DNA of 64,000 nucleotides, taken from assembly GCA_002083395.1 (NCBI GenBank), contig LWDH01000030.1, forward strand, positions 1 through 64,000, given 5' to 3'. Of the stretch, positions 47,247 through 58,369 are shown piece after piece. The notes under the pieces were generated by a model. It was given only the letters and a program-made list of their open reading frames with translations. It had not been told where the DNA came from and made no database searches. Each line of letters begins with the position of its first letter. Positions within the stretch are counted from its first letter, which is position 1. Position numbers and translations under genes: made by a program. Source of the DNA: Proteobacteria bacterium SG_bin4. Its GTDB lineage: Bacteria > Pseudomonadota > Gammaproteobacteria > Burkholderiales > Nitrosomonadaceae.

Positions 47247-47963
47247 ATGACCGCTGCAGTTTATAAACGCATTTTATTGAAATTGTCCGGCGAAGCCCTG
47301 ATGGGCGAGGACAAATATGGAATCAATCATGCGGTGATGGGCAGAATTGTTTCTGAAGTTCATGAAATCAGTAAATTAGGTGTTGAAATTGCTATCGTTG
47401 TAGGCGGTGGAAACATTTTTCGCGGCATGAAATCAGCCAATGATGGACTTGAACGCGTTACTGCGGATTATATGGGGATGTTAGCTACCGTCATGAATGC
47501 GCTAGCATTGCAGGACGCAATGAAGCTGGCGGGATTGGTTCCGCGCATTCAATCTGCATTGCACATCGAGAAAGTGGTGGAACCCTATATCCGTGGCCGC
47601 GCAATGCGCTACTTGAAAGACGGAAAAGTCGTGATTTTTGCTGCCGGAACGGGTAACCCGTTCTTTACAACCGACACGGCAGCAGCATTACGCGGTATGG
47701 AAATGAATGTGGATATCATGCTGAAAGCAACAAAAGTTGATGGCATCTACACCAGCGACCCACAAAAAGATCCGGCAGCTACACGATTCGAGAAATTATC
47801 ATTTGATGAAGCCATTTCAAAAAACCTGCAAGTAATGGATGCAACGGCATTGACATTATGCCGTGATCAGAAATTACCGCTCAGTGTATTTAGCATTTTT
47901 AAGACCGGCGCTCTTAGACGTATAATAACAGGGGAGAATGAAGGGACTTTAGTAACCGTTTGA
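47247..47963 (+). CDS. pyrH: Uridylate kinase
   Basis: 238 residues. The amino-acid-kinase fold opens with [20 protein letters not shown], then [11 protein letters not shown] and [19 protein letters not shown]. It phosphorylates UMP to UDP and is controlled by GTP and UTP. It follows tsf by 35 bp and is followed by frr, the standard order. Confidence 0.98.
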   Translation: MTAAVYKRILLKLSGEALMGEDKYGINHAVMGRIVSEVHEISKLGVEIAIVVGGGNIFRGMKSANDGLERVTADYMGMLATVMNALALQDAMKLAGLVPRIQSALHIEKVVEPYIRGRAMRYLKDGKVVIFAAGTGNPFFTTDTAAALRGMEMNVDIMLKATKVDGIYTSDPQKDPAATRFEKLSFDEAISKNLQVMDATALTLCRDQKLPLSVFSIFKTGALRRIITGENEGTLVTV

Positions 47964-48015
47964 CTCTGACTGATCGTAAATGCTTTCGAATAGCTGTAAA
48001 AGGGATATAGACACT

Positions 48016-48573
48016 ATGATTACCGATGTAAAAAAATCTGCTGAGCAGAAAATGCAAAAAAGCCTGGAAGCATTGAAAGTGGATTTGAGCAAAGTAAGGA
48101 GTGGCAGAGCACATACAGGCTTGCTTGATCATGTTACAGTGGATTATTATGGCGCACAAACTCCGATTAACCAAGTCGCCAATATCAATCTCATTGATGC
48201 TCGTACAATTGGCGTCGTTCCCTGGGAGAAAAAAATGGCTAATGCAATCGAAAAAGCCATTCGAGACTCTGATTTAGGTTTGAATCCGATGCCGGTAGGT
48301 GACACCATTCGTGTTCCCATGCCTGCCCTCACTGAAGAGCGCCGCCGTGATTTGATCAAAGTAGTGAAGCATGAAGCGGAAACAGTACGTGTTGCGATGC
48401 GAAATATCCGGCGTGATGCTAATGCGCATTTAAAAGAGCTACTAAAATCGAAAGAAATCTCTGAAGATGATGAGCGGCGTGGCCAAGATGAAATACAAAA
48501 ACTGACCGATCGCTTCATATCCGAAATAGATAAGGTTTTGCAAGTCAAGGAAGCCGAGCTCATGGCTGTCTGA
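48016..48573 (+). CDS. frr: Ribosome recycling factor
   Basis: 185 residues from the ATG at 48016 ([15 protein letters not shown]); the frame opens earlier at 47980, but this start gives the family's length. [19 protein letters not shown] is the family signature. With EF-G it splits post-termination ribosomes. It ends one base before the start of uppS. Confidence 0.98.
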   Translation: MITDVKKSAEQKMQKSLEALKVDLSKVRSGRAHTGLLDHVTVDYYGAQTPINQVANINLIDARTIGVVPWEKKMANAIEKAIRDSDLGLNPMPVGDTIRVPMPALTEERRRDLIKVVKHEAETVRVAMRNIRRDANAHLKELLKSKEISEDDERRGQDEIQKLTDRFISEIDKVLQVKEAELMAV

Positions 48574-48574
48574 T

Positions 48575-49342
48575 ATGCTTGAAGGCCCAAGTTCAACTCA
48601 TTCCCCTCCTGAAGCAAACTCAGTACCAACGCATATCGCAATTATCATGGATGGTAATGGCCGTTGGGCGCAAAACCGCTACATGCCAAGAATCGCGGGA
48701 CACAAACAAGGCGTGGAAACCGTTCGCGGTGTAATCAAAGCATGCATGGAACGCGGTGTCTCATACCTTACGCTGTTTGCCTTTAGCAGCGAAAACTGGC
48801 GGCGCCCATCCGACGAAGTCGCCTCTTTGATGCAACTCTTCTTGGGGGCATTGGAGCAAGAAATCTCCAAATTGCATGAAAATGGCATACGTTTCAAAGT
48901 CATCGGTGATTTATCAAGATTCGAACCTAAAATCGTTGAATTTGTCGACATTGGTGAAAAACTCACTGCGAATAACACGCAGCTTACATTCACAATTGCG
49001 GCCAACTATGGCGGGCGCTGGGACATCATGCAAGCAATGCGAAAAATGATGGCTCAATCCAAAGAATTGCCAGCCCAGATTGACGAAGAGACTTTTTCCC
49101 AATATCTATCGATGAGCTACGCGCCCGATCCTGATTTATTCATCCGCACCGGCGGTGAATACCGGATCAGCAATTTTTTATTATGGCAACTGGCCTATAC
49201 CGAATTGTATTTCACGAATACCTTATGGCCGGATTTTGACGTGCACGAACTGGAACTGGCCATTCAATCTTATCAACAACGCGAACGGCGATTCGGGCGC
49301 ACCAGCGAGCAACTGCAAATGGCATTATCTGCAGAAGGCTAA
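48575..49342 (+). CDS. uppS: Undecaprenyl diphosphate synthase
   Basis: 255 residues. [15 protein letters not shown] holds the catalytic Asp, with [14 protein letters not shown] and [19 protein letters not shown]. It adds cis-isoprene units to make the C55 carrier lipid of cell-wall synthesis. It follows frr by one base, with cdsA 14 bp after. Confidence 0.98.
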   Translation: MLEGPSSTHSPPEANSVPTHIAIIMDGNGRWAQNRYMPRIAGHKQGVETVRGVIKACMERGVSYLTLFAFSSENWRRPSDEVASLMQLFLGALEQEISKLHENGIRFKVIGDLSRFEPKIVEFVDIGEKLTANNTQLTFTIAANYGGRWDIMQAMRKMMAQSKELPAQIDEETFSQYLSMSYAPDPDLFIRTGGEYRISNFLLWQLAYTELYFTNTLWPDFDVHELELAIQSYQQRERRFGRTSEQLQMALSAEG

Positions 49343-49356
49343 TAGAATTTTTTTTC

Positions 49357-50181
49357 ATGCTTAAGACCCGAATCCTGACAGCCGGCATCATTTTGCCTTT
49401 ATTTCTTTCCGCATTATTCTTTTTTCAAGATATTTTTTGGGCTATCGTGTTACTCGCACTGACTGTCATCGGCTCACGCGAGTGGAGCCGGCTTGCGCAG
49501 TTCTCCGTAAGAAATACCATTGTTTTCATGCTGCTGACCACGCTGCTCGGTGGCGAGCTCTTACTTCAAATAAGCGAAGCAGTAAAATTTAACCCGCTTT
49601 CTGCAGAACTAGTCTGGATCTACTACGTCTCTGCAATTTTCTGGATCGTTGCAGCACCGCTCTACCTGAAACAATCTTTTACAGTCACAAAACCTTGGAG
49701 CTGGATGCTGATCGGCTGGATTTTATTGCTACCCACCTGTCTGGCGCTTTATCAATTACGTTCGATCAGCCCGCTGCTGTTGCTGGGGTTGATGGCGACT
49801 ATTTGGATATCCGACACAGCGGCTTATTTCACTGGCCGTTCACTAGGCAAGCATAAGCTCGCTCCGCAAATCAGTCCCAATAAAACCTGGGAAGGCGTCG
49901 CGGGAGCGCTCGTTGCAGTGTTAATTTATGGTTTGCTGTGGATTTTCTGGTCAGAAGAAGAATCGTTAGGGCTGGCTTTGGTACCGTTGCTAATAATTAT
50001 GGCTATTTTAGGTATTATCGGCGATTTATATGAGTCATTGGTTAAACGCCAAGCCGGTGTCAAAGATAGCGGCAACATACTACCGGGTCATGGGGGAATA
50101 CTGGATCGAATTGATGCTTTGACCTCAGCCCTACCCTTTGGCATATTGGCCATCCTTGTATTTTACTCACCTGCGATATGA
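49357..50181 (+). CDS. cdsA: Phosphatidate cytidylyltransferase
   Basis: 274 residues with about seven membrane segments and the C-terminal CDP-diglyceride signature [19 protein letters not shown] followed by ILDRIDAL. It makes CDP-diacylglycerol, the precursor of all phospholipids. Its stop overlaps the dxr start by four bases. Confidence 0.97.
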   Translation: MLKTRILTAGIILPLFLSALFFFQDIFWAIVLLALTVIGSREWSRLAQFSVRNTIVFMLLTTLLGGELLLQISEAVKFNPLSAELVWIYYVSAIFWIVAAPLYLKQSFTVTKPWSWMLIGWILLLPTCLALYQLRSISPLLLLGLMATIWISDTAAYFTGRSLGKHKLAPQISPNKTWEGVAGALVAVLIYGLLWIFWSEEESLGLALVPLLIIMAILGIIGDLYESLVKRQAGVKDSGNILPGHGGILDRIDALTSALPFGILAILVFYSPAI

Positions 50182-51362
50182 AGACTATTCGTCAAATAAC
50201 CATTCTCGGCTCAACCGGCAGCATTGGAGACAGCACGCTGGACGTCATAGCACGCCATCCCGATCGTTTTCAAGCTTATGCACTGACTGCCAATCATAAT
50301 GTTGAAAAAATGCTTTCGCAGTGCCGCCGCTTCCAACCCCGCTACGCAGTGATGCTTGATGCTAGAAGCGCTGAGCAATTGGCGGATGCCATTGGTGCTG
50401 ACGGAATCAGAACCGAAGTGCTATCAGGAATAGAATCGCTTGAAAAAGTAGCGTCTCTGCCCGAAGTTGATGCAGTGATGGCCGCCATCGTCGGTGCTGC
50501 GGGAATTCGCCCGACATTTGCCGCAGCAAGATCCGGAAAATTGGTTTTACTTGCGAATAAAGAAACGCTGGTGATGGCGGGACGGATATTTATGGATTTA
50601 GTTCGGGAAAACCACGCTACTTTATTACCTATCGACAGCGAGCACAATGCAATTTATCAGTCATTGCCGCATCAATTCGATGGCAATTTCACCACTGCCG
50701 GCATCAGCCGTATCCTGCTTACGGCATCAGGCGGACCGTTTCGTTGTGCACCGGTTTCACTGGAGCAGGTAACGCCTGAGCAAGCCTGTGCCCACCCCAA
50801 TTGGGATATGGGAAAGAAAATTTCAGTCGACTCCGCCACCATGATGAACAAAGGGCTGGAAGTCATTGAAGCGCACTGGCTGTTTGATGCTCCAGCGGAC
50901 AAGATCCAGGTTGTGGTTCACCCGCAAAGTGTTATTCACTCGATGGTCGCTTATGTCGACGGCTCGGTAATCGCGCAACTCGGCAACCCCGATATGCGTA
51001 CGCCGATAGCGCATGCGATGGGCTATCCGGAACGCATTGAAAGCGGCGTCTCGGCTTTGGATATATTCAAAGTCGCCCAGCTCAATTTCGAAGAACCGGA
51101 TTTCAAAAGATTTCCATGCTTGAGATTGGCTTACCAGGCATTGACCACTGGCGGTAATATGCCAGCCGTGCTCAATGCCGCCAATGAAGTCGCAGTGGAA
51201 TCTTTTCTGCAAAGGCGTATGCCCTTCACAGCTATCCCGGTCATGATTGAGAATGTCATGTGCACTATCGAACCTGAAGAACTGAAAACCTTGGATGATG
51301 TATTAAGAACCGATCATTTTGCCCGTGAAAAAGCGCATGAATGGCTGGCAACTGCGCAATAA
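50178..51362 (+). CDS. dxr: 1-deoxy-D-xylulose 5-phosphate reductoisomerase
   Basis: 394 residues. The NADPH site is [20 protein letters not shown]; metal and substrate motifs are [24 protein letters not shown] and [20 protein letters not shown]. It carries out the second step of the MEP isoprenoid pathway, feeding UppS. Translationally coupled to cdsA. Confidence 0.98.
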   Translation: MKTIRQITILGSTGSIGDSTLDVIARHPDRFQAYALTANHNVEKMLSQCRRFQPRYAVMLDARSAEQLADAIGADGIRTEVLSGIESLEKVASLPEVDAVMAAIVGAAGIRPTFAAARSGKLVLLANKETLVMAGRIFMDLVRENHATLLPIDSEHNAIYQSLPHQFDGNFTTAGISRILLTASGGPFRCAPVSLEQVTPEQACAHPNWDMGKKISVDSATMMNKGLEVIEAHWLFDAPADKIQVVVHPQSVIHSMVAYVDGSVIAQLGNPDMRTPIAHAMGYPERIESGVSALDIFKVAQLNFEEPDFKRFPCLRLAYQALTTGGNMPAVLNAANEVAVESFLQRRMPFTAIPVMIENVMCTIEPEELKTLDDVLRTDHFAREKAHEWLATAQ

Positions 51363-51511
51363 TGTAAAAATTAATCCCGAGTTACAATGATTGGATTTCA
51401 TTTTTTTTTATTAATGATAGTATGCAGAATTTATACGGTCATACATAAAAATTAATACGGACGTGCAATCAAAGTTTCAACCAATCAGCGTTTCGATATT
51501 AATCGATTACT

Positions 51512-52879
51512 ATGTCAATAACTTACACCATCATTTCTTTCATAATCGCGTTAGGTATCTTAATTACGTTCCATGAATTTGGTCACTACCTGGTCGCTCG
51601 ATGGAGTGGTGTCAAAGTTTTACGATTTTGTATCGGTTTTGGGCAACCTGTTTTCCGGCGGCGTTGGGGAAAAGATGGCACAGAATGGGTAATCGCTGCC
51701 ATTCCGCTGGGTGGATATGTCAAAATGCTCGATGAGAACGAGGGCAAAGTTGCCACTGCGGATTTACCCCGTGCTTTTAACCGTCAGCCTGTCGGGCGAC
51801 GTTTTGCGATAGTGGCTGCCGGACCGATTGCCAATTTCCTGCTGGCGATTGTTTTATATTGGTTACTATTTATTCTGGGTGTCCATGGTATGAAACCCAT
51901 TCTTGGACCTGTTGAACCCGGCAGTCCCGCAGCTTATGCAAAATTCGAAGAAGGCGATATCATCGTTCAGATCGAGAACGAACCTGTTTCCAGTTGGCAA
52001 GATGCGCGCTGGACGTTATTGCGCTATGCGGTTGATCAAGCTCCCGCTGTAAAAATACAAACAATTGATAAAAATGGTAATAGCCATTGGCGGCAGTTGA
52101 ATCTCAGTCAAATAGACCCGAATAAGCTCAACGAAAACTTCCCCGGAATAATCGGATTAACCAGTTATCAGCCAACATTCGATCCCATCATTGGCCAGGT
52201 GATTGCCGATGGCGTTGGTTCTCGGGCCGGATTACAGGCGGGAGACGAAATTATCGCCGCCAATCATTCCGAAATCCTGACATGGATGGACTTTGTTAAA
52301 GAAATCCGGTCAAATCCGGGAAAAACACTCGAGTTGGAAATCTTACGCCGTGGACAAACACTTACCCTCACGGTAACACCCGAAGCTGCCACTGAAAATG
52401 GCATCCAAGTTGGTAAAATCGGTGTTGCGCCGGTAGTGAACCAAGCTGAAATTGATGAATTGCTCGTTACAGTCAGCTACCCAATCGTCCAATCGTTACA
52501 GAAAGCAGTTTATAAAACCTGGGAAACAACTGTCCTGACATTGCAAATGCTTGTTAAAATGATAACCGGCGATGTTTCTTGGAAAAATGTCAGCGGCCCG
52601 ATTTCGATTGCCGACTATGCAGGTCAATCAGCCCAAATGGGGCTGGTATCATATTTGGCGTTTCTTGCATTGATCAGTGTCAGTATCGGTGTTCTTAATT
52701 TACTACCGATACCGATTCTGGACGGCGGCCACTTAATGTATTATCTCATTGAAATTGTAAAAGGCAGTCCGCTCTCGGACAAAGCCATGCTTATCGGACA
52801 AAAAATCGGCTTAACCCTGTTATTCATGCTGATGACTTTTGCCATTTATAATGATATCAATCGGCTTATTACTGGTTAA
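51512..52879 (+). CDS. rseP: Site-2 intramembrane protease RseP
   Basis: 455 residues. The zinc motif is FHEFGHYLVAR in the first membrane helix and the second active-site motif is LLPIPILDGGHLMYYL. Two PDZ domains lie between (about 115-320: PGSPAAYAKFEEGD, GVGSRAGLQAGDEI). It cuts anti-sigma factor RseA in the envelope-stress response. It ends immediately before bamA and lies 149 bp after dxr. Confidence 0.97.
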   Translation: MSITYTIISFIIALGILITFHEFGHYLVARWSGVKVLRFCIGFGQPVFRRRWGKDGTEWVIAAIPLGGYVKMLDENEGKVATADLPRAFNRQPVGRRFAIVAAGPIANFLLAIVLYWLLFILGVHGMKPILGPVEPGSPAAYAKFEEGDIIVQIENEPVSSWQDARWTLLRYAVDQAPAVKIQTIDKNGNSHWRQLNLSQIDPNKLNENFPGIIGLTSYQPTFDPIIGQVIADGVGSRAGLQAGDEIIAANHSEILTWMDFVKEIRSNPGKTLELEILRRGQTLTLTVTPEAATENGIQVGKIGVAPVVNQAEIDELLVTVSYPIVQSLQKAVYKTWETTVLTLQMLVKMITGDVSWKNVSGPISIADYAGQSAQMGLVSYLAFLALISVSIGVLNLLPIPILDGGHLMYYLIEIVKGSPLSDKAMLIGQKIGLTLLFMLMTFAIYNDINRLITG

Positions 52880-55207
52880 ATGATGAAACTCCGGTTTTTC
52901 GTTGCACTTGTTTTCCTCTTCCAAACTTTCTCAACGTGGGCCAGCGATTCTTTCATCGTCAAAGATATTCGCGTCGAAGGCATCCAACGAACCGAAGCAG
53001 GTACCGTATTCAGTTACCTGCCTGTAAAAGTCGGCGATCTGATGAATGAGGAAAAGGCAACCGAGGCAATCAAAGCACTCTATGCCACCGGATTTTTCAA
53101 AGATGTCCGCTTAAAATATGAAAATGATGTATTAATCGTGGAAGTGATCGAACGCCCTGCGATTGCCCAGATTATCATCAATGGCGCCAAAGAGTTTGAA
53201 AAAGACAAATTGCTTGAAGGCCTCAAGCTAGCGGGGATTTCAGAATCGCGGATCTTCAGCCGTTCGCTGCTGGAACGAGCTGAGTTAGAATTAAAACGCC
53301 AGTACATCAGCCGGGGTAAATACGCCGTCAAGATTACCACCACCACGACACCGATGGAGCGTAATCGCGTGGCCATCAATTTTGATATCAGCGAAGGCCG
53401 TACCGCCAGAATCAAAAAAATCAGCTTTGTCGGCAATGAGAAGTTTTCTGATAAAGAACTCCGTGGACTGCTCGTGCTCAGAAAACCCGATTTGTTGAGT
53501 TGGTTCACCAAAAACGATCAATATTCCAAACAAAAACTGGCCGCCGACCTGGAAACGCTTCGCTCGCATTATCTTGACCGAGGTTACCTGGAATTCAATA
53601 TCGAATCCACGCAGGTATCGATCACACCCGATTTAAAAGATATCTATATCACCGTCAATTTAACCGAAGGTGATCAATACAAAGTTTCCGACATTAAAGT
53701 GGCCGGCGAAACCTTGATCGGTGAGGAAGAAATCCGCAAATTAATTTTAATCAAACCGGGAGAGGTTTTTGCACGCCAAAAACTAACGGAATCCATCAAG
53801 GCGATCACCGATCGTTTGGGCGATGACGGTTATGCGTTTGCCAATATCAATGCTAATCCGGAAATAGACGCCGAAAACCGGCAAGCGGCCTTCACTTTCT
53901 TTATTGACCCAGGCCGGCGCGTCTACGTCCGGCGCATTGATATCGATGGTAACGACCGTACCCGTGATGAAGTCATCCGCCGTGAATTCCGCCAGATGGA
54001 AGGTGCTTGGCATTCAACCAGTAAAATTAATCTCTCGAAAGTACGCGTCGATCGTCTGTTTTTCTTTAACAGCGTCAATGTGGAAACGCCCGCCGTCCCG
54101 AATAAAACCGATCAGGTGGACATTAAGGTAAAAGTGGAAGAAAGACCCACGGGATCCATCATATTTGGCGCGGGTTATTCCGATCGCCAAGGGCTGATCT
54201 TGAATGGCTCGATCTCACAGAACAATATTTTCGGTACCGGTAATTTCTTCAGTTTGGACGTCAATACCGGCGCGATCAACAAAACCTATGCGGCATCTTT
54301 CACCAATCCGTACTTTACGGTGAACGGCGTGAGCCTCGGCTTTGACGTGTACAAACGCGATATCGATACCAGACCGTTGACCCGATTCGGTGAATTTAAA
54401 ACCGAAACCATGGGTGCGGGCTTCCGGCTTGGTATTCCAATCGCGGAAAATGACATTGTGTCATTAGGTCTGGCCGCTGAAAATACCGACATCAGTACGT
54501 TCAAGAACAGCCCGGCGCGTTATACGGAATTTGTTAGAGAATTTGGCAATTCCACTGTAAATTTCCCGCTCACACTCAGTTGGGCAAGAGATCGCCGTGA
54601 CAGTGCAATATGGACCACCTCAGGTACCACGCATCGCTTATTCGGTGAAGTCAGTGTTCCAGGCGGCGACTTGGATTATTACAAGGTCAGCTACCATCAA
54701 AAATGGTTTTATTCGTTCACCGACTGGATGACGCTGATGATCAACACCGAGTTTGGCTATGGTGATGGCTACAGTGGCCACAGCCTGCCTTTCTTCAAGA
54801 ACTTCTTTGCGGGCGGTAATAATTCGATCAGAGGTTACGACTTAAATTCCCTAGGCCCGCGTGACGAACTTATCTCTGGCATATCGTCTGTAAACTCAAG
54901 GCTGTTCGCTATCGGCGCCAGTAAACGGGTGGTTGGTAATGCGGAATTGATGTTTCCATTGCCGTTCTTGCGGGATGATCGTTCCCTGCGTTTCAGTTTC
55001 TTTGTAGACGGCGGTACGGTATTCAACAAATTCAGCAAACCCGGCCCTCAAAATGATCTGACAGAGCTATTACGCTATTCGACCGGGATCGCGCTCACTT
55101 GGGTGTCGCCGATGGGTCCGCTGAAAGTCAGTCTTGCTGAACCGCTCAACGATATCCCCAGCGATAATCTGCAAAGATTCCAATTCATGTTCGGCCAGCA
55201 ATTCTGA
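52880..55207 (+). CDS. bamA: Outer-membrane assembly factor BamA
   Basis: 775 residues. A signal peptide ([20 protein letters not shown]) is followed by five POTRA domains (about 25-425) and a beta-barrel of the Omp85 type, with the conserved VRGF-type element here reading [15 protein letters not shown]. The final strand ends in FQFMFGQQF, a good recognition signature. It inserts barrel proteins into the outer membrane. A second ATG three bases later is equally usable as the start. Confidence 0.97.
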   Translation: MMKLRFFVALVFLFQTFSTWASDSFIVKDIRVEGIQRTEAGTVFSYLPVKVGDLMNEEKATEAIKALYATGFFKDVRLKYENDVLIVEVIERPAIAQIIINGAKEFEKDKLLEGLKLAGISESRIFSRSLLERAELELKRQYISRGKYAVKITTTTTPMERNRVAINFDISEGRTARIKKISFVGNEKFSDKELRGLLVLRKPDLLSWFTKNDQYSKQKLAADLETLRSHYLDRGYLEFNIESTQVSITPDLKDIYITVNLTEGDQYKVSDIKVAGETLIGEEEIRKLILIKPGEVFARQKLTESIKAITDRLGDDGYAFANINANPEIDAENRQAAFTFFIDPGRRVYVRRIDIDGNDRTRDEVIRREFRQMEGAWHSTSKINLSKVRVDRLFFFNSVNVETPAVPNKTDQVDIKVKVEERPTGSIIFGAGYSDRQGLILNGSISQNNIFGTGNFFSLDVNTGAINKTYAASFTNPYFTVNGVSLGFDVYKRDIDTRPLTRFGEFKTETMGAGFRLGIPIAENDIVSLGLAAENTDISTFKNSPARYTEFVREFGNSTVNFPLTLSWARDRRDSAIWTTSGTTHRLFGEVSVPGGDLDYYKVSYHQKWFYSFTDWMTLMINTEFGYGDGYSGHSLPFFKNFFAGGNNSIRGYDLNSLGPRDELISGISSVNSRLFAIGASKRVVGNAELMFPLPFLRDDRSLRFSFFVDGGTVFNKFSKPGPQNDLTELLRYSTGIALTWVSPMGPLKVSLAEPLNDIPSDNLQRFQFMFGQQF

Positions 55208-55230
55208 AATCATCCGGGATCCTGTCACGC

Positions 55231-55779
55231 GTGAAAAGACTAATAAGCAGCATTCAACGACCGTATGCACTAACGATGATACTCGCTACGATCGCAGCTG
55301 CCATTTTAGCTAGCAATGTTTTGGCGGAAGTGATCAAGATCGGTGTTGTTAACACCGAAAAAATTCTGCGTGAATCCATGCCAGCCGTGCAGGCGCAAAA
55401 GAAAATCGAGCAGGAATTCATTCCACGTGATGAAGATATCAAGAAAATGGCGTTACAAGCCAAGAACCTTCAAGACAAGCTCGAAAAAGACGGGGTTACC
55501 ATGGAAGAAACGGAGCGGCGGAATCTGGAAAGAAATCTCGCCAATCTGAGCCGGGAGTATCAACGCGCTCAAAGACAGATGCGAGAGGATCTCAGCGTGC
55601 GCCAGAACGAAGAATACGGCATCATTCTGGAGCGCACCAATCGCGCTATCAATCATATTGCCGAAAAAGAACACTATGATTTGATTCTGCAATTACAAGA
55701 CTCGGTATACCGAAGCCAGCGTATCGACATTACCGACAAAGTTATCAAAGTGCTCGAGAGCGAACAAACTACGCAATAA
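55231..55779 (+). CDS. skp: Periplasmic chaperone Skp/OmpH
   Basis: 182 residues, starting with GTG. A signal peptide ([20 protein letters not shown] then LAE) is followed by [20 protein letters not shown] and a long coiled coil rich in Glu, Lys and Gln (about 60-130). It carries unfolded outer-membrane proteins to BamA, whose gene lies 23 bp before. The usual next gene, lpxD, is missing. Confidence 0.93.
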   Translation: MKRLISSIQRPYALTMILATIAAAILASNVLAEVIKIGVVNTEKILRESMPAVQAQKKIEQEFIPRDEDIKKMALQAKNLQDKLEKDGVTMEETERRNLERNLANLSREYQRAQRQMREDLSVRQNEEYGIILERTNRAINHIAEKEHYDLILQLQDSVYRSQRIDITDKVIKVLESEQTTQ

Positions 55780-55835
55780 ATAAGCGGAACAAAAAGGATA
55801 TCGAGCAAAATTACACAGGGCCAAAGGACAATATC

Positions 55836-56270
55836 ATGAATATTCAAGAAATCCTGAAATATCTGCCGCATCGTTACCCGATATTACTGGTGGACAAAGT
55901 CATCTCGCTCGAACCGGGTAAAGATATCGTCGCATTAAAGAATGTCTCCATCAACGAGCCTTTCTTTTCCGGACATTTCCCGCATTATCCGGTCATGCCG
56001 GGTGTGTTGATCGTCGAAGCGCTGGCGCAGGCTGCTGCGTTGCTGACACTCAAAACCGAAAATAACGCCAACAATACTGATTCGGTGTATTACTTCGTCG
56101 GCATTGATGGCGTACGTTTCAAAAAACCGGTTCTACCTGGCGACCAGCTTATTCTGAAAGTTGCCATCGAACGTCAAATCAAAGGATTATGGAAATATTC
56201 CGCCCGTGCTGAAGTGGACGATCAATTGGTCACCGAAGCGCAACTGATGTGCACCGCCCGCCCGGTTTAA
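55836..56270 (+). CDS. fabZ: 3-hydroxyacyl-ACP dehydratase FabZ
   Basis: 144 residues of the hot-dog fold. The catalytic His is in [20 protein letters not shown], and the N-terminus reads [17 protein letters not shown]. It dehydrates 3-hydroxyacyl-ACP in fatty-acid synthesis. In most proteobacteria fabZ is flanked by lpxD and lpxA; here skp precedes and rnhB follows directly. Confidence 0.97.
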   Translation: MNIQEILKYLPHRYPILLVDKVISLEPGKDIVALKNVSINEPFFSGHFPHYPVMPGVLIVEALAQAAALLTLKTENNANNTDSVYYFVGIDGVRFKKPVLPGDQLILKVAIERQIKGLWKYSARAEVDDQLVTEAQLMCTARPV

Positions 56271-56319
56271 TCCCATCAGCGTCGATTGCAGCCGCCACCG
56301 GTACGATAACGATGCAACC

Positions 56320-56880
56320 ATCTGCGGCGTCGACGAGGCAGGCCGTGGGCCGCTGGCCGGTCCGGTTTACGCCGCATGCGTGGTGTTAAATCCGGCGCAT
56401 GCGATAGACGGTTTGGCCGATTCCAAGCAATTAAGCGAAAAACAACGCGATAGCCTTACGTCTGAAATTAAGCGTCACGCACTGGCCTGGGCAATTGCAT
56501 CCGCTACCGTGGAAGAGATCGACCGGCTCAATATCCTGCAAGCCAGTCTGCTCGCCATGCAACGCGCGGTAGCAAGCTTGCCTCACGTTCCCACTCTGGT
56601 GCTGGTTGACGGCAAACAAAGTCCGCGCCTCCCCTGTGCAGTACAAACCATCGTCAACGGCGATCAGTTGATTCCCGCAATCTCCGCCGCTTCAATTCTG
56701 GCAAAAACCGCTCGCGACGCCGAAATGCTGCGATTACACGACATTTACCCGCAATACGGCTTCAACCGGCATAAAGGCTACCCTACCAAAGCACACTTCA
56801 CAGCTCTGCAACAACACGGCCCGTGCGCGATTCACCGGCAAAGTTTTGCGCCGGTCAAAAACATCATTCGAAAAAAGTAG
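56320..56880 (+). CDS. rnhB: Ribonuclease HII, with no canonical start codon
   Basis: The reading frame begins [20 protein letters not shown], the RNase HII active-site opening (Asp-Glu of DEAGRGP), then [11 protein letters not shown] and [12 protein letters not shown]. It removes ribonucleotides from DNA. In this frame, open from 56248, there is no ATG, GTG or TTG before the active site; the first GTG (56380) would cut off the catalytic Asp. An ATG at 56312 lies one base out of frame: one extra A in its CAA would give ATG CAA ACC ATC TGC. So this is either a sequencing error, a frameshift, or a rare start at ATC (56275 or 56320). Coordinates are those of the readable domain. Confidence 0.85.
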   Translation: MCGVDEAGRGPLAGPVYAACVVLNPAHAIDGLADSKQLSEKQRDSLTSEIKRHALAWAIASATVEEIDRLNILQASLLAMQRAVASLPHVPTLVLVDGKQSPRLPCAVQTIVNGDQLIPAISAASILAKTARDAEMLRLHDIYPQYGFNRHKGYPTKAHFTALQQHGPCAIHRQSFAPVKNIIRKK

Positions 56881-56893
56881 GCCTTTTGCAAAA

Positions 56894-56920
56894 GAAAACC
56901 CGCCAGAATGACGGGTTTTC
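56894..56920. terminator. Bidirectional terminator between rnhB and a PEP-CTERM gene
   Basis: GAAAACCCG (56894-56902) pairs with CGGGTTTTC (56912-56920) around a 9-base loop. A-rich and T-rich arms serve both strands. Confidence 0.8.
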
Positions 56921-56944
56921 CGGTAAGTTAAGAATTCAAATACT

Positions 56945-57565
56945 CTATTTTCTACGTCTCGCAGCAATACCCAGCAATCCGAGTCCTACCAGGAACATCG
57001 CATAGGCCTCAGGCTCAGGCACGGGAGAAATTTCCAGCGATGGGACCAGGAATTGCCCGCCGTAATAACTGATCAAATCATCAGGCGCGACGGTCGCCTC
57101 CAAACGTGCAGCAAAATACTGACCGCTGGACAGCGCGGCATTCACCAACGCAGTCACGTCAAAGCTACGAACTTCTCCGCCGGAGTAGGTAAAAGTGTCG
57201 ATTGCACTCCCCATAAAACGATCACTGGTAGATATAACACCGTCCGCATCGTTGCCAACGTAGAGCTTAATCTCTGCAGGTCCCGATCCGCCGAATAACG
57301 AACCGAAATTCCAATTCAGGATCGCACTGCCGACTGAAGACACCGAACCAAAATCAAAAATTGCATAAGGAATATCAATAAAGCTCGGGTGGTTCAGCGC
57401 ATAATTTCCAGTCCCCAGACCATCTTCAGCTCCCTGGCTGTAAAAAGGGGAGCGATCGATAATCACCCGATTATCGACTAAGGGTACTGCCGCAGCTGCT
57501 GCGGTTGCTGGCAACAGTACCGATAATGCGAGCATCCCTAACATTGTTTTATAGTTTGTTGTCAT
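56945..57565 (-). CDS. PEP-CTERM secreted protein
   Basis: 206 residues from the ATG at 57565, which follows GAGGAGATGTAT; upstream in-frame starts crowd the ribosome site. A signal peptide (MLGMLALSVLLPATAAAAA) leads to a beta-rich domain with LNWNFGSLFGGSGPAEIKLY and FSGGEV-like repeats. The C-terminus is PEP-CTERM: VPEPEAYAMFLVGLGLLGI then RRRK. Exosortase would sort it to the surface. Small family of unknown role. Confidence 0.85.
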   Translation of the reverse strand: MTTNYKTMLGMLALSVLLPATAAAAAVPLVDNRVIIDRSPFYSQGAEDGLGTGNYALNHPSFIDIPYAIFDFGSVSSVGSAILNWNFGSLFGGSGPAEIKLYVGNDADGVISTSDRFMGSAIDTFTYSGGEVRSFDVTALVNAALSSGQYFAARLEATVAPDDLISYYGGQFLVPSLEISPVPEPEAYAMFLVGLGLLGIAARRRK

Positions 57566-57862
57566 ATACATCTCCTCACAAAATAGCACAATTTGATCGT
57601 CAACGAGTGATCATGTCGACTAGTCAAAGGTAACTAATTAGAGTATTCCAATCAATAGTATATCTTTAGGACAGTTGTCACGGATTGTCCTAGAACCAGA
57701 CAACAATCCGCATCAAATAGGGATCATTGAGCACTCGTATAAGGGAATAAAACTTTAGGCGTATAATGCTGATCATTCCGGGTGATACGAAAAATCGTCA
57801 CTCGTGTTGACCGTCGGTTTCATTTTGCTTCAATCCAAAACTCAATAAAGGATCCAAATCAA

Positions 57863-58342
57863 ATGCGTGTAGAAAAAAATACCGTGGTTTCACTGAATTA
57901 TGAATTATCCGATGCTTCAGGAAAAATTCTGGAAAAAACCGATACCCCAATCAGTTATTTACATGGCGGCTATGGGGGAATTTTTCCGTTGGTCGAGGAG
58001 GCGCTGCATGAGATGGAGGTCGGTTATTCTTGTTCGGTTCCAATGGAACCGGAAGATACCTTCGGTGAATACGATGCCGAATTGATTCGAGTTGAACCGC
58101 GCAGCTCATTTCCGGACAATGTCGCAATCGGGATGCATTTTGAAGGCGGCGCGGAAGGCTCCGATGACTTTATTATTTACAAAGTTACCGATGTTACAGA
58201 CGATTCGGTGATTGTCGATGGCAATCACCCGTTCGCGGGCGTCCGGGTAGTTTTCACTTGCACGGTGACCGATGTCCGCCCGGCAACCCCGGATGAAATC
58301 GCGCACCAGCATGTGCACGGACCGCACGGACATGCGCATTAA
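57863..58342 (+). CDS. slyD: SlyD-like FKBP-type peptidyl-prolyl isomerase
   Basis: 159 residues from the ATG at 57863 (MRVEKNTVVSLNYEL), preceded by AAAGGA. FKBP and insert-in-flap domains are visible (ISYLHGGYGGIFPLVEEALH, MEPEDTFGEYDAELIRVEP). The short C-terminal tail is His-rich (HQHVHGPHGHAH) and likely binds nickel. It is a cytoplasmic folding and metal chaperone. A candidate -10 TATAAT lies at 57762-57767. Confidence 0.93.
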   Translation: MRVEKNTVVSLNYELSDASGKILEKTDTPISYLHGGYGGIFPLVEEALHEMEVGYSCSVPMEPEDTFGEYDAELIRVEPRSSFPDNVAIGMHFEGGAEGSDDFIIYKVTDVTDDSVIVDGNHPFAGVRVVFTCTVTDVRPATPDEIAHQHVHGPHGHAH

Positions 58343-58369
58343 CGAAAATACCGCCATCCGGAAAATCGA

